A stretch of 64,000 nt of DNA from contig NC_089180.1 of NCBI RefSeq assembly GCF_947507565.1, positions 1,364,001 through 1,428,000 on the forward strand, read 5' to 3'. Positions 1-13,023 of this stretch are shown one piece after another. Position numbers and translations under genes: made by a program. The notes beneath the pieces are model-generated. The model was not told the origin of the DNA. It saw only the letters and a program-made list of their open reading frames with translations, and searched no databases. Numbering within the stretch: position 1 is the stretch's first letter; every line of letters starts with the position of its first letter. This stretch comes from Oscarella lobularis. Its lineage: Eukaryota; Porifera; Homoscleromorpha; Homosclerophorida; Oscarellidae.

Positions 1-244
1 CGTCGAGAAAAAAAAACTCGCGAGGTTCTTTCGAACGAATCTTTGTATCCGTGACGTCATAGGTGGTGTGGGTCGTCGCGGTCGCGTCACCGAGATTCAG
101 GATTGAAGTGCGACGAGTCCTCGCAGCGCCGCCTATGTGCTCTGGGACGTCGGAACGAAGAACTTGTATCGGGTCGGATTCGAAGGAATGATATACATCT
201 ATCTATATATAGAATTTTCTTCTGATTATTTATATTTGATACCG

Positions 245-1125
245 CCCTAACGACTTGCTGCCACACACGTATCACATTATCGGAATAGCCAGCAAAAATA
301 GTCTGTCCGTTCGCCAACCACGCCACCAAACTTAGACAATTCACCTGGACCTTTCCCGACCCCCAATGACGTCAGGTCAGGACGGCACTCGTCGACGATG
401 ACCTTTCCTTTGAGACCCAGATCTTGATCGCGGGGGCCGCTCGCCGCGCACAGCCAATAGCGATTGGGACTGAAGGTGAGCGCGTGCATTTCGCTGCCCT
501 CCCCCGTCAAGCGTGTACAGGTGTTTGCCTTCATTGAGATCCCACAGCATTGCGTTGCCGTCTTTTCCGCCGGACGCGCAAAGGGAACCGTCCGGAGAAA
601 CGGCGATGGCGTTGAGGTAACCACGATGGCCGTGGTGATTCGTCTTGAGTTTGCAATTGGTCAAATTCTAAACCTGGTTAAGTAAGTTGGATGAGATAAT
701 TAAATTATTTTATTATTTTATTTTTTTCACTTTGACGACTTTGTCCCAGCCGCTCGATACGATGATCGGATTGGACTGATTCGGCGAGAATCTCACGCAG
801 AAGACTCACTCGCTGTGGCCGTCTTCATATAAAGAAAAAATATATATATATACGGGATATCCCCAATTTTTTTCTTACCGTAAGATTTGGCAATTGTCGG
901 CCGAGAAGGCGACGCTTCGAGTCCCACGAACTTGAGAGAGCGAATTGGCCGTCCGACGAGATGACGAGGTCGAAGACGAAGTGATTGTGGCCGCGTAGCG
1001 CCTTTTTCGTTGGAGATTCCACTTGATGATCGACTTGTCGCGTGACTCATGTTTGGGACTTGGGGAGTCGTCGCTATTTGCGTCACCCAGTCGCTGTGGC
1101 CTTTTAGGGAGCCGGATTGCGTCGG
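245..1125 (-). pseudogene. RACK1: RACK1 (beta-propeller scaffold) pseudogene
   Basis: RACK1 is a seven-blade WD40 protein of the 40S ribosome and signalling scaffolds. On the minus strand its blades can be read in order but never in one frame: GSLKGHSDWVTQIATTP near 1100, [11 protein letters not shown], then [20 protein letters not shown] near 970, [18 protein letters not shown] near 770, [17 protein letters not shown] near 560, [14 protein letters not shown] near 450 and GQTIFAGYSDNVIRVW near 270. At least five frame changes separate them. The conserved Trp of the SEWVSCVRFSP stretch is TGA at 808-806. No start codon fits the first blade. Part of blades 3-4 is missing. This is a processed-looking or decayed copy; a functional RACK1 should exist elsewhere in the genome. 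Confidence 0.9.
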
Positions 1126-1376
1126 GATGAAAGGGGTGAGCAATTCGGAAGCGTGCGCTAACGACGGAGGTTGTCCCCAGATGAGCGAGGACAAATCGTC
1201 GTCGTGTCGACAAGTCCTCGTCGTTTCGTCTCCCTTTGTTGCTCATATCGACGTGACGTCGGCTCCTCGCTTCGCGTCGGCCAATAGAAATCGCGCCCGG
1301 TTTGATCGCGTACGGTAAGACGCGTTTTTTTCGTCGAGCCGCGGGGGCGTAGTCGATTTTTCCCCCACGCGTTTAG

Positions 1377-2154
1377 GAAGTGCTATCGTCGAAAGAAATC
1401 GCGCGCCTATGCGACTACCAGTTCTCGGCGCCCGATATCGTCCGAATGGAGCGCATCGTGCTGAACAAACTCAATTTCGACGCGAACGCGATCACTCCGC
1501 TTCATTTCATTCAAGTCGTATGTTTGAGAAAAAACGGGGGCGTGGTCTTTTGTGTGAGAACTCCTTGTTGTCTGATAGTTTCACATGGGGTGCTTGAAGG
1601 CGAACTTTCTAAAGGGAACGGGTCGAACGCAGGAGGAGCATCTTCGCGCCGTTGTTCGACGACTTCAATTCTGCGCTCAAGATTATCGATTTTTGACGTA
1701 TAGGGTAATAAAGAAAAAATATATTTAATTCATTTATATATTTATTTGTGAACACGTGTCGCTTTTAGGCTTCTACTTTGGCTCTTGCTCTGTTTATGAC
1801 TGAGTGCAAGCAACTGCCGGAATTCGATTGGCTGACAGTCAGTTTGAATCTTCAGACGGCTTCTCAGGTTAGATGTCATCGTTTTAAAAAATAAATAAAT
1901 TAGATTAAATTAATTAGATTCCTGGACGGGAATTGTCCATATGTTTCGAAGAAGTCCAAGAGTTTTTTCTCAAACGAGACATAGAGCGACTGGCTCGACA
2001 CAAAGCCGCTCATCTCCGACTGGGCAGTTCCGGCGAAGAGGATCGCAACTCTAAGGAGAAACCCCGGATTTGTCATCGACGTCAAATAAGTAAGTCGTGT
2101 CGAGGCGAGGCGGAACTTGTCATCGAGTCAGACACGGAAGTGTTTGTCGTATGA
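1377..2154 (+). pseudogene. Cyclin G/I-like gene, 5'-truncated
   Basis: Four exons join with GT-AG introns: 1377-1517, 1633-1704, 1769-1867 and 1918-2154 (stop). The first encodes SSKEIARLCDYQFSAPDI followed by RMERIVLNKL and TPLHFIQ, which is the middle of a cyclin box as in cyclin G. The third encodes STLALALFMTECKQLPEF. The frame stays open across all joins, so this part is not visibly decayed. The product is about 190 aa, and the N-terminal half of the cyclin box is absent because the RACK1 relic lies directly upstream. Either the upstream exons were lost in a rearrangement, or transcription starts at an unrecognised exon. Cyclin G proteins act in p53-linked and cell-cycle control; the cyclin I family is an alternative assignment. 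Confidence 0.65.
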
Positions 2155-2340
2155 GAAGAGACGCCCTAACGTTAATTAGTAACGTCTAAAGAAAGGACCT
2201 GTTTTGTTGTTGGGGAGGGGGCCCCCCCCCTGAAACTATTTTTCTTTCTGTTCGATTATTTTTGGCTTGTTTTCGAAGCGTTCGAACGATTGGTAATTCT
2301 AAATTAAATTGTTCAAATCCCGAAAAAAAAGGAAAATAGT

Positions 2341-2549
2341 TTAGACATCTAAAACGCGGTTTGAATTATGAGAGGATCCTCCTCCGTAGCCGGTCGACGA
2401 TTTTCCTTTCTCGCTGTACGGTTTGCGCGACGGCGATATCGTCATCCGGTTGATCGCTAAAAGGTCCGTCGTCATGCGCTCCGTCTCGTAGTAGTCCGAA
2501 TCGACGATTTCGTGCTGTTGGTAGTCATTGTGTCCCCCGACGTTGTGCT
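2341..2549 (-). CDS. Unrecognised C-terminal exon
   Basis: A minus-strand open exon begins after an acceptor-like ...CATTAG at 2550 and stops at 2341-2343. It encodes an acidic, Tyr-rich then Ser/Gly-rich tail: NDYQQHEIVDSDYYETERM, later TISPSRKPYSEKGKSS and GYGGGSSHN. The DSDYYETE stretch resembles a cytoplasmic tail with tyrosine phosphorylation sites. I do not recognise the family. The upstream exons are not clear; an open frame at 2600-2827 on the same strand has no protein-like character. It could be the end of a truncated gene, like its neighbours. Confidence 0.35.
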
Positions 2550-2582
2550 AATGACGGTGCGACTGTAGGCGAAACTGTTAAT

Positions 2583-4175
<1,593 letters not shown>

Positions 4176-4188
4176 CGTCCACGTGACG

Positions 4189-6406
4189 TCGAAAACGTCG
4201 AATCTCGTCTAAAAAAGCAGATCTATAGTGCCTCCGAATCCGGAAACATATCCAGTTTAAAGAGGATCGTCGCCGAAGGCAGAAAGTTGTTCGACGACGA
4301 CGACAACAAGGATCGCTTCGACGCGCTGTTCGACTCGAACGAACGCAACGACGGTCGTCCGTGCACGCCGCTCGTAATTAGCGCAAAAAAACAACCACTT
4401 TGACGTCGTCGAGTATCTCGTCAGCAATTGTCAAGTCGACGTCGAAACGACGGGAACCGTTCGATTTGACGGCGATCGCGAGGACATTCTCGATGCGCCG
4501 CCTCTTTGAACGGCAGCGACGGCCGGTACGATGATTTTTTACCTCACGAATGAATGACTATAGTACGAGGTGGAGCCAAACAAGCTTTTAGAGATGGAAA
4601 CACCTTTCCCCTTTGCAGTACAGTAGGCGCTTGAGACTCGTGACGATAGTCAATTTCCCCTTTTGTTCTTTGACCTAGTCTTTTTCATAATTAATTAATT
4701 AATTAATTAATTAATTAATTAATTAATCGGTTTCTTAATTCTAGGGCATGCTAAAATTGTTCGATTTCTTGTTGACTCCGCGGGAGCCGACATTCACCAC
4801 GCTACGGCAATGGAATCGACGCCGTTGCGCGGCTCTTGCTTCGACGGACATCTAGACATTGTTCACTTTCTCAGCAAACGAGGTGCAAAGGTGAATGCGC
4901 CCAACTATAGCGGACAGACGCCGTTGATGGTGGCGGCGGGACGCGGCCACCTGAAACTCGTCAAATATCTGCTAACTTTGTCGGCTGATCTGAATTTGAA
5001 GACGACGGAGGGGTAAGCGAGAATTAAGACGTGTTGCTCTACTGGAGTGCTACCACACCTTGTTAGTAGTAGTAGTAGTAGAACACGAGTGCACGTATCT
5101 TGACTGCATTTCATTTTTTTCAGGTACTCTGCTCTTCACATCGTCGCCTCGTCTGATAAGGGTACCGTCGAAATTTTGAAAATGCTTGAAAAAGCCGGAA
5201 GCCGAGTGGAAGCGACGCCAGACGGTTGGACGGTGGGATTTCTCGCGGCGACAGCCGGTCGCAGCGCAATCGTCGACTACGTCATGAACAAACACGACCT
5301 GACGTCGAAAGAACGAGCCGAAATTCTCGAACTCTACTGCTCGGTTCTCTTCGACAAGAACGGCGATCGCACGTCGGCGATGTCGGCATGGAAACGCGCA
5401 ATGGCAATACGAATCGAACACGACATCTTTCTGAAAAAAAAGCGACGTCATACGGCCGCTAGCCGTTTACAATCGACACCAGGAAGCGATCACTCCCGAC
5501 GAACTCGGCTCCGTCGAATGCGACGTGGCGGACGATTCGTTGGAGATGCATTCGCTTCTCGTTCGCGAGCGCATCATCGGCGCGCGTCGCTCGACGGCGT
5601 ACTACATCCGACGTCGCGGCTTGAAGTACAGCGCGACGGGATCGTACGCGCGTACGATGGACCTGTGGACGCACGCGCTCGCCATGCATCGAAAGATCAT
5701 CAAACCCGAAGATACCGACGTCAAAGCGATACTGATCAATTGCGTGCACACGTTTCGGCAGATGATCGACAACGCTTTCTATCCGCGTCTCGACGACTTT
5801 TTCGCCTGGGGTCTCGACAAGATGTTGTGACGAAACTACTCGTCATACTTTTGAATTTCGTCGTGACTTGGATGAAAATCGACTACGTCGAATTCGACGA
5901 CGAGTGGCAATCGAGAATGGCGTTAATCGTTCGGCTCGTTCGATCGGGCGTCGTCACCGCCGTCGCGCGATCGAGTCCGTTGCACGTCGCAGGGGGCTCG
6001 GCCACGTGCTCACGCGAATGCCCAATGGTCGGCTCATTCGTGTCCTACTCCAGTGCTCGGCCGATTGTCTCGCCGTCGATCGCGATCGTAATACGCCTCT
6101 TCATATATTGATTCATTCGACGGTGATCTTGAAGATGAAGGACAGCGTTTTTTACGAGTCTGCACGTATGCTGATCGGGCGTCCGTGAATTGTCGAAATT
6201 CGTCGAAGCAGCGGCCGGTGGATTTGATTTTTAGTCAGGGTGCGGACGTTCTGGCAAAGTCTTATCCCGCCACGGTCGACACTGTGGTGAAACTGAGTCT
6301 GTCTGGAATTTCGCTGCGATCTCTTGCAGCGTGCGCTGTTGTTGACTATGATCTCGAAACGACCAATCTTCCAGCAAAACTTAGGGCCTTCGTAAACTTG
6401 CATTGA
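4189..6406 (+). pseudogene. FEM1: FEM1-family ankyrin/TPR ubiquitin-ligase adaptor pseudogene
   Basis: FEM1 proteins are CUL2 substrate receptors made of N-terminal ankyrin repeats, a TPR-like middle and C-terminal ankyrins. The order is preserved: ESRLKKQIYSASESGN at about 4198; ankyrins including STPLRGSCFDGHLDIVHFLS (4810-4870) and TPLMVAAGRGHLKLVKYLL (4920-4975); LHIVASSDKGTVEIL after an intron at 5124; the middle region LLVRERIIGARRSTAYYIRR near 5560; and the closing RSLAACAVVDYDL ending at 6406. Lesions: the start Met is missing, an A-run shift at about 4384-4390, Trp to TGA at 4507-4509, an A-run shift at 5434-5441, a TGA at 5828-5830 and more shifts after 5830. The intron at about 4522-4743 holds a (TTAA)n tract. 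Confidence 0.92.
4688..4727. repeat. (TTAA)n microsatellite
   Basis: About nine tandem TTAA units lie inside an intron of the FEM1 relic. A similar tract sits at about 10490-10528 in the RBM42 fragment's intron. Confidence 0.95.
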
Positions 6407-6567
6407 TTGAAAGAGTTGTGTAAATGCATCGAATTTTTTTTACTGTACTATGAAAAAAAGGAAATATTTGTCAACTGACAATTTTACGCTACAAGACCAA
6501 AAAACAATAGAATTCTTGCACTGACTAAATTCTCTATAAGGAGTTCTTCAATTTCAATTATATGTAA

Positions 6568-8665
6568 TTAGACTTCACTTTTATGAAGCAAGTCAGTCAA
6601 TGTATTTAATTTTAATCCACTCCCCACCCAATGTAATCTGAAAGCATCACTAATAAAAAAGACCAATAACAGAGTGAAATTTATTACCTTTGCGCTGCCT
6701 TTACGTCTGGGAGGAGTCTGATTATCTGCACGACAACAACTGTATATTTGACGCCATGTGTTCAGAACTCTAACTCTCCTACCTTGACCGAAGGCACACG
6801 CACCAGGAAACGGAGGTGGAGGAGGAGCCACAAACTGTAGAGGCGGCGGCTGCGAAGGCACAGGAGAGGCAGGGCCACGTAATGGAGGAGGAGGAGAAAA
6901 CGATGACAGTGCACACGAAGATTGACTGTTTTGAGCGCTAGGCGCAGGTGGCTGTTGGTCTTCTTCGTCGCTGTCCAGGGTCAAATCAACAACAACAGGG
7001 ACCCGTGCTTTGGAGGCGGGTGGAGTAGAAGGGACGCTGCCTCTCTTTCCAATATTACCTTGATTTCAGCGTGAACAGAAGAAAATTTTATGCAGATATG
7101 CTTACTTTCCACGTGGGGTGATGATAGCGTGATCTCTAGAATTGAGGATAGTGACGCAAGAGACTCCAATTCGCGTGTTTTACCTGTCCGGTTCTCCTTG
7201 AAAACACTCCATGAACCATCTTGACTAAACACGATATCCAGTCCGCTTGGATTCGACGCCAGAATTTCAAGAAAGTATCTTAAGTCAAGGAATCGCTCAC
7301 AGAATAAATAAATCATAATCAATATACCCGTCAACAGTCAAGTTATCAAAAAGCACAAAATGATCACAGACAGGGCAAAGCCAAGACGACTTTCTGTCGA
7401 CAAAAAACTCAGGACGATTCCTAAGGTATTACGTAAAGCTTACTTTTCGTTCATCTGAACATAGAGCTCCCCGTCAAAGCACTGCAAGTGCTTACAGTCA
7501 GTTCCCCTAAAACACGCGCCTGGCTTGTCATGACAAACTCTCTTTTTTTATCACTGACCTGCACGGCAATTTCATTTTCATTCGCCCCAACTACGGTTAT
7601 CAGAAAAATCCCCCCCCCGTCAATCTAACAATAAATTAATCAAGATGCACGTACCGGGCATAGTAGGGACACCCTCAGACTCATGAGAGCCACTTCACTC
7701 TCGGAGGAATTCTTCAATTTATCCTTGACTATACCCACCATAAGTTCAAATTTTCTCCGTCTTCTTTTTTGCTTACTCATTTCTCTTGTGTAATCCGAAT
7801 TCCGAACTTTTGAACGCAACTGCGCTATCAAGTCGGAGACGGCGACCGCTTTGACAAGGCTGACTTGAAAGGCATATGGCTCTCCCTATAGAAAAAGACC
7901 CAACTGAAGAGGCGCCTTTTTTGAAGATGCATCATCTCACTTGATAATCATCATTCCAATAAATAATCAAAACGTTCTTCCTTCCTTCTCTTAGTTCACA
8001 ATTGGACGTTAAGTCAAACGGATAGTAGTACGGATTGGCTAAAAGCTTGTTAGAATCCTGCTGGAGTAGAAACGATAGAATTAAAATTTAAAAGCCCAAA
8101 CGGCTTCTCTCACTTCATAGGACAAGTTGAATGGAACGGGAAGTTGCCTGTGATTCATTAGAATTGAGTCGACACTTGGAATTTTATCGCTTTGCTCGCA
8201 GCTTGATTCATATAGGCAAAACCTTCAAAAAATCAAATTCAAGAAACTTTAATTAAGGTACGTCACTATTCTATTGACCTTAATATCAATTTTGTTTTAT
8301 ATGTCGTCACCGCGGACGCTGAGATAACGTCCACACCTCTAAAAATGTCAAGTATGTATTCCACCCCAGCCACACTCTCTCTCTCCACTCACTTTCCAGC
8401 CACTATTTGTTCAATCTGATTTCTCGTCAAAGAAAATTCACATCGCATCGAGTATCCGTATCCATCATGCAGACGTGAGCCCCCTGAGAAAAATAGTCAC
8501 GTGGGTGATTTTATCACCTCGTCATTTCGTACGTAAAAGTGACGGGCGAATAATGACGTCACACTGGTGATAGAAGGGCAGCGAACGAAATCGGACGTCG
8601 ATCGGAACGTAAGACGTCTCGCTCCCTTTCGCCTTTTTGGCCGGTGACGATGCCGGTGACGATGG

Positions 8666-8697
<32 letters not shown>

Positions 8698-9433
8698 GCG
8701 ACGGCGACGGCGGCGGTGTGGGGTTGCCTCGAAAACGACGGGGCGCGCTGCGATTTCGCACGCGGGCTTCGAACTTGAGCTTGATCGCTTCGATGAGTTC
8801 GGGAGCGGGCGTACTGTACAGACGACAAAATAGATCAATTGATTGGATTACTCAACCAAGTGTCCGCGATCTATTATGTCGTTATGTCGTCCTGTGCAAG
8901 CGGACAAAATAAATCAACGACAAAATAGATCAATCAAAATCATCTGCCTCTGTTTGTCAATATCTATGTGCACGTTCACTGGTATCAGTTAATTTTTATG
9001 ATCAGAGGTCAGGGAGATTTAATGATTTTGATCGATCTATTTTGTCAGCTTGTCAGCTTGTACAGGACGACATAACGACATAATAGATCGCGGACAAAAA
9101 TAGACAAATATCACACTTTGAAATGGTGCAAGGTTGAGCCATCCAAAGTGGCATGACCACGCCCATATTTTACTTGTATCTATCTATTTCGTACGCCCCA
9201 CACGAGCTAATTAGCAAGTACTCCTTCAAGTAGTTTGAAAGACGATCGATGAGCTGTTGCTTTCGACCGCAGCGCGTCATATTCGCCTGTACGAGAAGTT
9301 CCTGGAGTTCGGCGACGCGAAGAGTGACGAGCATCGTCTGAAAACGGAAAAACACGCTCTTTCTCGCTTGGTAAATTGCGTTCGATCGAGCGCTAACTTT
9401 GATTTCGCTTATCGTTGGTTGAGAAGCGCTCAT
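6568..9433 (-). CDS. PIAS: PIAS-type E3 SUMO ligase
   Basis: PIAS proteins transfer SUMO to nuclear targets. All hallmark parts are present in order on the minus strand. A start ATG at 9433-9431 opens MSASQPTISEIKV. A SAP domain (LRVAELQELLVQANMTRCGR, about 9320-9240) follows. Next comes EARVRNRSAPRRF with a Pro/Ser repeat encoded by a GGCGAC/GGCGGC tract, then LPFYHQCDVIIRPSLL (about 8590-8530). PINIT exons follow (EFSLTRNQIEQIVAG; LYESSCEQSDKIPSVDS; NPYYYPFDLTSNCELREGRK). The SP-RING reads LMSLRVSLLCP, MKMKLPCRGTDCKHLQCFDG and SSWLCPVCDH (7690-7330). A SUMO-interacting motif VVVDLTLDSDEED lies near 6990-6960, ahead of a Pro-rich tail. About a dozen exons join by GT-AG sites without a visible lesion. 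The exact 3' end (6568 or an earlier splice) is uncertain. Confidence 0.93.
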
Positions 9434-9635
9434 TGTTCTGCAATGGCGAGGGGAAGCAAAGTTCTCAAAAGAAGACGAAGTGGCTGCTCTTACGGATACG
9501 TAAGTGATGTAGCTCGACGCGCCGGCGCGGGGGAGGGGCGCGGGGGCGCGGGGGCGCGGGTAGTCTCGTTCCCAGCCCCTCCCCCTCCGTTCGCGTAGCC
9601 AGCCCCCTCCCCATATAAGAATTACCCGTATGAGA

Positions 9636-9795
9636 CGTAGTCTGAGACCCATTGAGACGTAGTCTGAGACCCATTGAGACGTAGTCTGAGACCCATTGAG
9701 ACGTAGTCTGAGACCCATTGAGACGTAGTCTGAGACCCATTGAGACGTAGTCTGAGACCCATTGAGACGTATTATGAGACCCATTGAGACGTATT
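9636..9795. repeat. 22-bp minisatellite
   Basis: About seven near-identical copies of a 22-bp unit containing GAGACCCATTGAGACGTAGT, the last ones diverged (gtattatgag). It lies just upstream of the PIAS start in the 5' flank. Reverse-strand open frames over it (QWVSDYVSMGLRLRLN repeats) are artefacts of the repeat. Confidence 0.97.
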
Positions 9796-9799
9796 ATGA

Positions 9800-10357
9800 G
9801 ACGTACTGAGAGTTAGTATGAGACAATGAAAAATTAGGTTGAGGACTTTCGTCACACCAATAACAAATAGGCCTATCTAACTAATCAACATTATTTCAAT
9901 TTTTTGTCCCTGTTCCTAATAGCTAAAAATAATGTAACATGTCGCATTAAATTCTCTGGGGACATGTATGCGCATTGCGATTTCATTCTCACAAGCCCTG
10001 AATGCCCTTGCTCATTAACCTGACTGTTCATCGACTGCAGCACAGGGTTGATGTACGTATCAACGCAGTAACCTTCTGAACATCTAATAAACGGTATTAG
10101 CGTCTATGCGGTGGCTGTTTTTGTAACATTATACCCTGTGTGGTTCCACCAGTGGAAACGGTCCACGAGAAAAGTTGTACCCTTACACAAGTTAGGCTCT
10201 CTGAATCAAAATGAATATTATATAGTAGACGAATTATCTAATGTCATGTACCTGTTCAGAATGTACTCGTGTAAGTTGCAGGCGTTGTCGTAAAATACGT
10301 ATCTTGGTTGTTTCTCAAAAGCTGTCGCTAAAAGCTGGAATACTGTGCGAACTACAG
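9800..10357. other. No gene recognised
   Basis: AT-rich sequence between the 22-bp repeat and the RBM42 fragment. No exon matching the N-terminal half of RBM42 is visible, although short open frames exist (for example 10111-10293). Confidence 0.5.
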
Positions 10358-10878
10358 CGAAGGAGTTGAAAAAGAACAAGAAAGCTCTCCGAGCGGCGGG
10401 TGGATCGTCGTGGAACGATCCCAGTCTTTTGGAATGGGACAAAGGTTTCAAAAATTGACGAATTTGAATTTTCAACAACCTTTATGTATAAATTAATTAA
10501 TTAATTAATTAATAATTAATTAATTCTTTTAGATGATTTTCGCGTTTTTTGTGGTAACCTTGGCAACGAGGTAACGGACGACACGCTGGCGAGAGCGTTC
10601 AATCACTACTCGAAAGTGATTCGTGACAAACGAACCCGGAAGACGCGCGGATTCGGATTCATCAGCTTTGCGGACGGTCACGATTACTTGAAAGCTTTAA
10701 AAGAAATGAATGGTATTGTTGATTAAGAGCATCACGTGATTTTTTATATTGTATTATTGTCTTTTCCTTTTTTTTCTCCCATGCAGGTAAGTATATAGGC
10801 AATCGACCGGTGAAACTGACCAAGAGCGTGTGGAAAGATCGAAATATTGACGAAAGAGAAAAAGAAGCTTGGCTATAA
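10358..10878 (+). pseudogene. RBM42: RBM42 RNA-binding protein, C-terminal fragment
   Basis: Three exons encode the end of RBM42. The first follows an acceptor at 10357 and reads KELKKNKKALRAAGGSSWND then PSLLEWDK. The second, after an intron with a TTAA tract, starts DDFRVFCGNLGNEVTDD and holds the RRM (RNP1 RGFGFISF). The third reads GKYIGNRPVKLTKSVWKDRN and stops at 10876-10878. Compared with the family the RRM is about five residues short between AFNHY and KVIRDK, a gap in the first helix/loop, and the long N-terminal part is absent. The remaining frame is open. It is probably a truncated gene copy rather than a working RBM42. Confidence 0.8.
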
Positions 10879-10988
10879 AGTGTGATAGACTAGACTTTTA
10901 TGTGTGTGTGTTTGTTTGTTTCCTTATTATTTTGTAATATGACTGTGAATCGTGCTGTCTTTTTTTCGTGCTCTACATGATGCTTCAC

Positions 10989-11530
10989 TTAGAGCTGCGA
11001 CGACTCTTTTGGTGGAGCTGGGGGAGATGATTCGTGGGATATATCGATCATTCTGACTACCTTCGTCATCCTGGTGCCGCTCGAATCAAGACCGGACGTG
11101 CTTTTACTCGACGCCATCAAGCCTTTGTCTCCGCATTTGAAAAACTTCTTATAAAGACGTCGCACGTTATCGTTTAGTACGAAGACCAAGAGCAGTACAA
11201 TCGCCTGAAAGAGACTCGCTGCCATGTACAAATACCAAAGCCAGTCCTGCTGAACAAACGCAGCGACTTGGGAGAAAATGAAACTGAGCCCAGCAGAGAA
11301 AACAAGCTGAGATACACACGAGATTGTTTTAGAATTTTCTCCGAAGACTTCTCTTTTCTCACAGCAGCAGCAGTCTTGAAATCCCTATGAAGAACGATGG
11401 TGACCCTGATGAAACAGCCTAGATTAATGTTCGAAGATCATTGCTGTTTTGACAGACAAAAGCGGCAAAATCGTTACGACTCACCATCGCCTCCAAATAT
11501 TTGGCCATTGACGCGCCTTTCATATCAACC
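10989..11530 (-). pseudogene. 7-TM receptor (adhesion-GPCR-like) C-terminal fragment
   Basis: The minus strand encodes two hydrophobic helices in the style of TM6-TM7 (VFSAGLSFIFSQVAAFV, then WLWYLYMAASLFQAIVLLLV) followed by a short basic turn NDNVRRLYKKFF. A Ser-rich cytoplasmic tail ends KESSQL at 10989. A preceding exon reads RVTIVLHRDFKTAAAV. No complete upstream receptor is visible; the 34-bp minisatellite array begins at 11545. The loop and tail pattern suggest an adhesion-type GPCR, but this is a weak call. Confidence 0.4.
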
Positions 11531-11544
11531 TAAAAATAATTAAT

Positions 11545-12215
11545 AATACCCATGTTCCCCTACCTAATGAATAAACGCTTTAAACATGTTTCCCTACCTA
11601 ATGAATAAACGCTTTAAACATGTTTCCCTACCTAATGAATAAACGCTGGAAAAATGTTCCCCTACCTAATGAATAAACGCTGGAAACATGTTTCCCTACA
11701 TAATGAATAAACGCCGGAAACATGTTTCCCTATGTAATAAATAAACGCTAGAAACATGTTTGCCTACCTAATGAATAAACGCTGGAAACGTGTTTCTCTA
11801 CCTAATGAAAAATCGCTAGAAACATGTGCAATGAATAAATGCTAGAAACTTGTTCCCCTACCTAATGAATAAACGCCGGAAACATGTTCCCCTACCTAAT
11901 GAATAAACGCTGGAAACATGTTTCCCTACCTAATGAAAAAACGCTGAAAACATGTCTCACTATCTAATAAATAAACGCTGGTAACATGTTCCCCTACCTA
12001 ATGAAAAAACGCTGGAAACATGTTTCTCTACTTAATGAATAAAAGCTGGAAACATGTGTTCCCTACCTAATGATTAAACGCTGGAAACATGTGTTCCTAC
12101 CAAATAAATAAACGCTGGAAAGATGTTTCCCTACATAATAAATAAACACTGGAAACATGTTTCCATACCTAATGAATAAATGCTGGAAACATGTTTCCCT
12201 CCCTAATGCCACTTT
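11545..12215. repeat. 34-bp minisatellite array
   Basis: Roughly 19-20 tandem copies of a 34-bp unit, consensus around CTACCTAATGAATAAACGCT then GGAAACATGTTTCC, with substitutions and one short copy near 11825. It has no spacer structure and is not CRISPR-like. Confidence 0.97.
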
Positions 12216-12461
12216 ATTTGACTCCAGTTTCGATATCAACGCCTTACAGCAAGATGCTCAGGTAGGTACAACTTCTCCTTTGAGCAGGAGATCTTCACAC
12301 TAGTGGGGAAGTTCCGCGTGAAAAAATTCGTGGAAGACCTAGATATACTTTCTTTCCGTTTTCCGTTTCGTTGCGAATCTCTTCTGCAATAGCCGAGGCC
12401 CTTTAGAAGTGCGACGTTTCGTTGAAAGATTTATAGATCGATTAGTAAACTTAGTTCTCTT

Positions 12462-12962
12462 TTATCTCTGTTTATTTGTACTGAGCGAAATAATTATGTC
12501 GCGCAGTTCGCGACGTTTCTGGGTAACAAGTTGGTTAACGTCGAACCACTTCTGAAGCGCTATAGGAAAATTGTAGTCTTGAATCGGATTCTGAATAGCA
12601 AAAAATGAGCATTGCGTTGCGCTCGACATTATTAGCGTACCTTGAAAAAGCTTTCCACAAATTGGCAGAGAAAAATACCGCAGTCACAAGAATTGGGTTG
12701 CTGGGGCACCTAATACCAAGCACATTCCCTGACGTTCACACCGATTTATCAACATGCTTTTACTTTAGGAGAACTCAAGGGTAGGTTTTTCGGGGTGAAC
12801 TTGACCGGAGTCCTTCCAGAGCGTAGCTCCCACTCTTTTGTCAGATACCTACGTTGCAAGGAGATAAAAACTAAAAAACTAAACTATACAGCGAAACTTA
12901 CATTCGAATGGATTGGGAGAGGGTAAATCGTCCCGAAGTGTACATAGAATCAAAGTGCAATA
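12462..12962 (-). CDS. Unrecognised gene, C-terminal exons
   Basis: Three minus-strand exons can be chained: one reading DKRVGATLWKDSGQVHPEKP (about 12860-12775), one reading NVLGIRCPSNPILVTAVFFS then ANLWKAFSR (about 12728-12640), and the last NPIQDYNFPIALQKWFDVNQ then LVTQKRRELRDIIISLSTN with its stop at 12462-12464. The protein looks real (mixed hydrophobic/charged, strong splice sites, short introns), but I do not recognise the family. Upstream exons were not found before the next gene end at 13024. Confidence 0.45.
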
Positions 12963-13023
12963 AACAGGGCCTAAGTGAATGGAACTCCCCCCCTTGACAA
13001 CGAGTGCGCGTAACTTCTCTAGT

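Noticed and set aside
9170-9784. A 204-aa minus-strand open frame with repeated MGLRLRLNGSQTTSQWVSD
   Set aside because: Its first third is the 22-bp minisatellite; only the SAP exon at its end is real and belongs to PIAS.
4688-10528. TTAA tracts as insertion sites of piggyBac/Kolobok elements
   Set aside because: They are simple tandem repeats within introns with no TIR beside them.
11545-12215. CRISPR-like array of 34-bp repeats
   Set aside because: Copies are directly adjacent with no unique spacers and lie in eukaryotic DNA.
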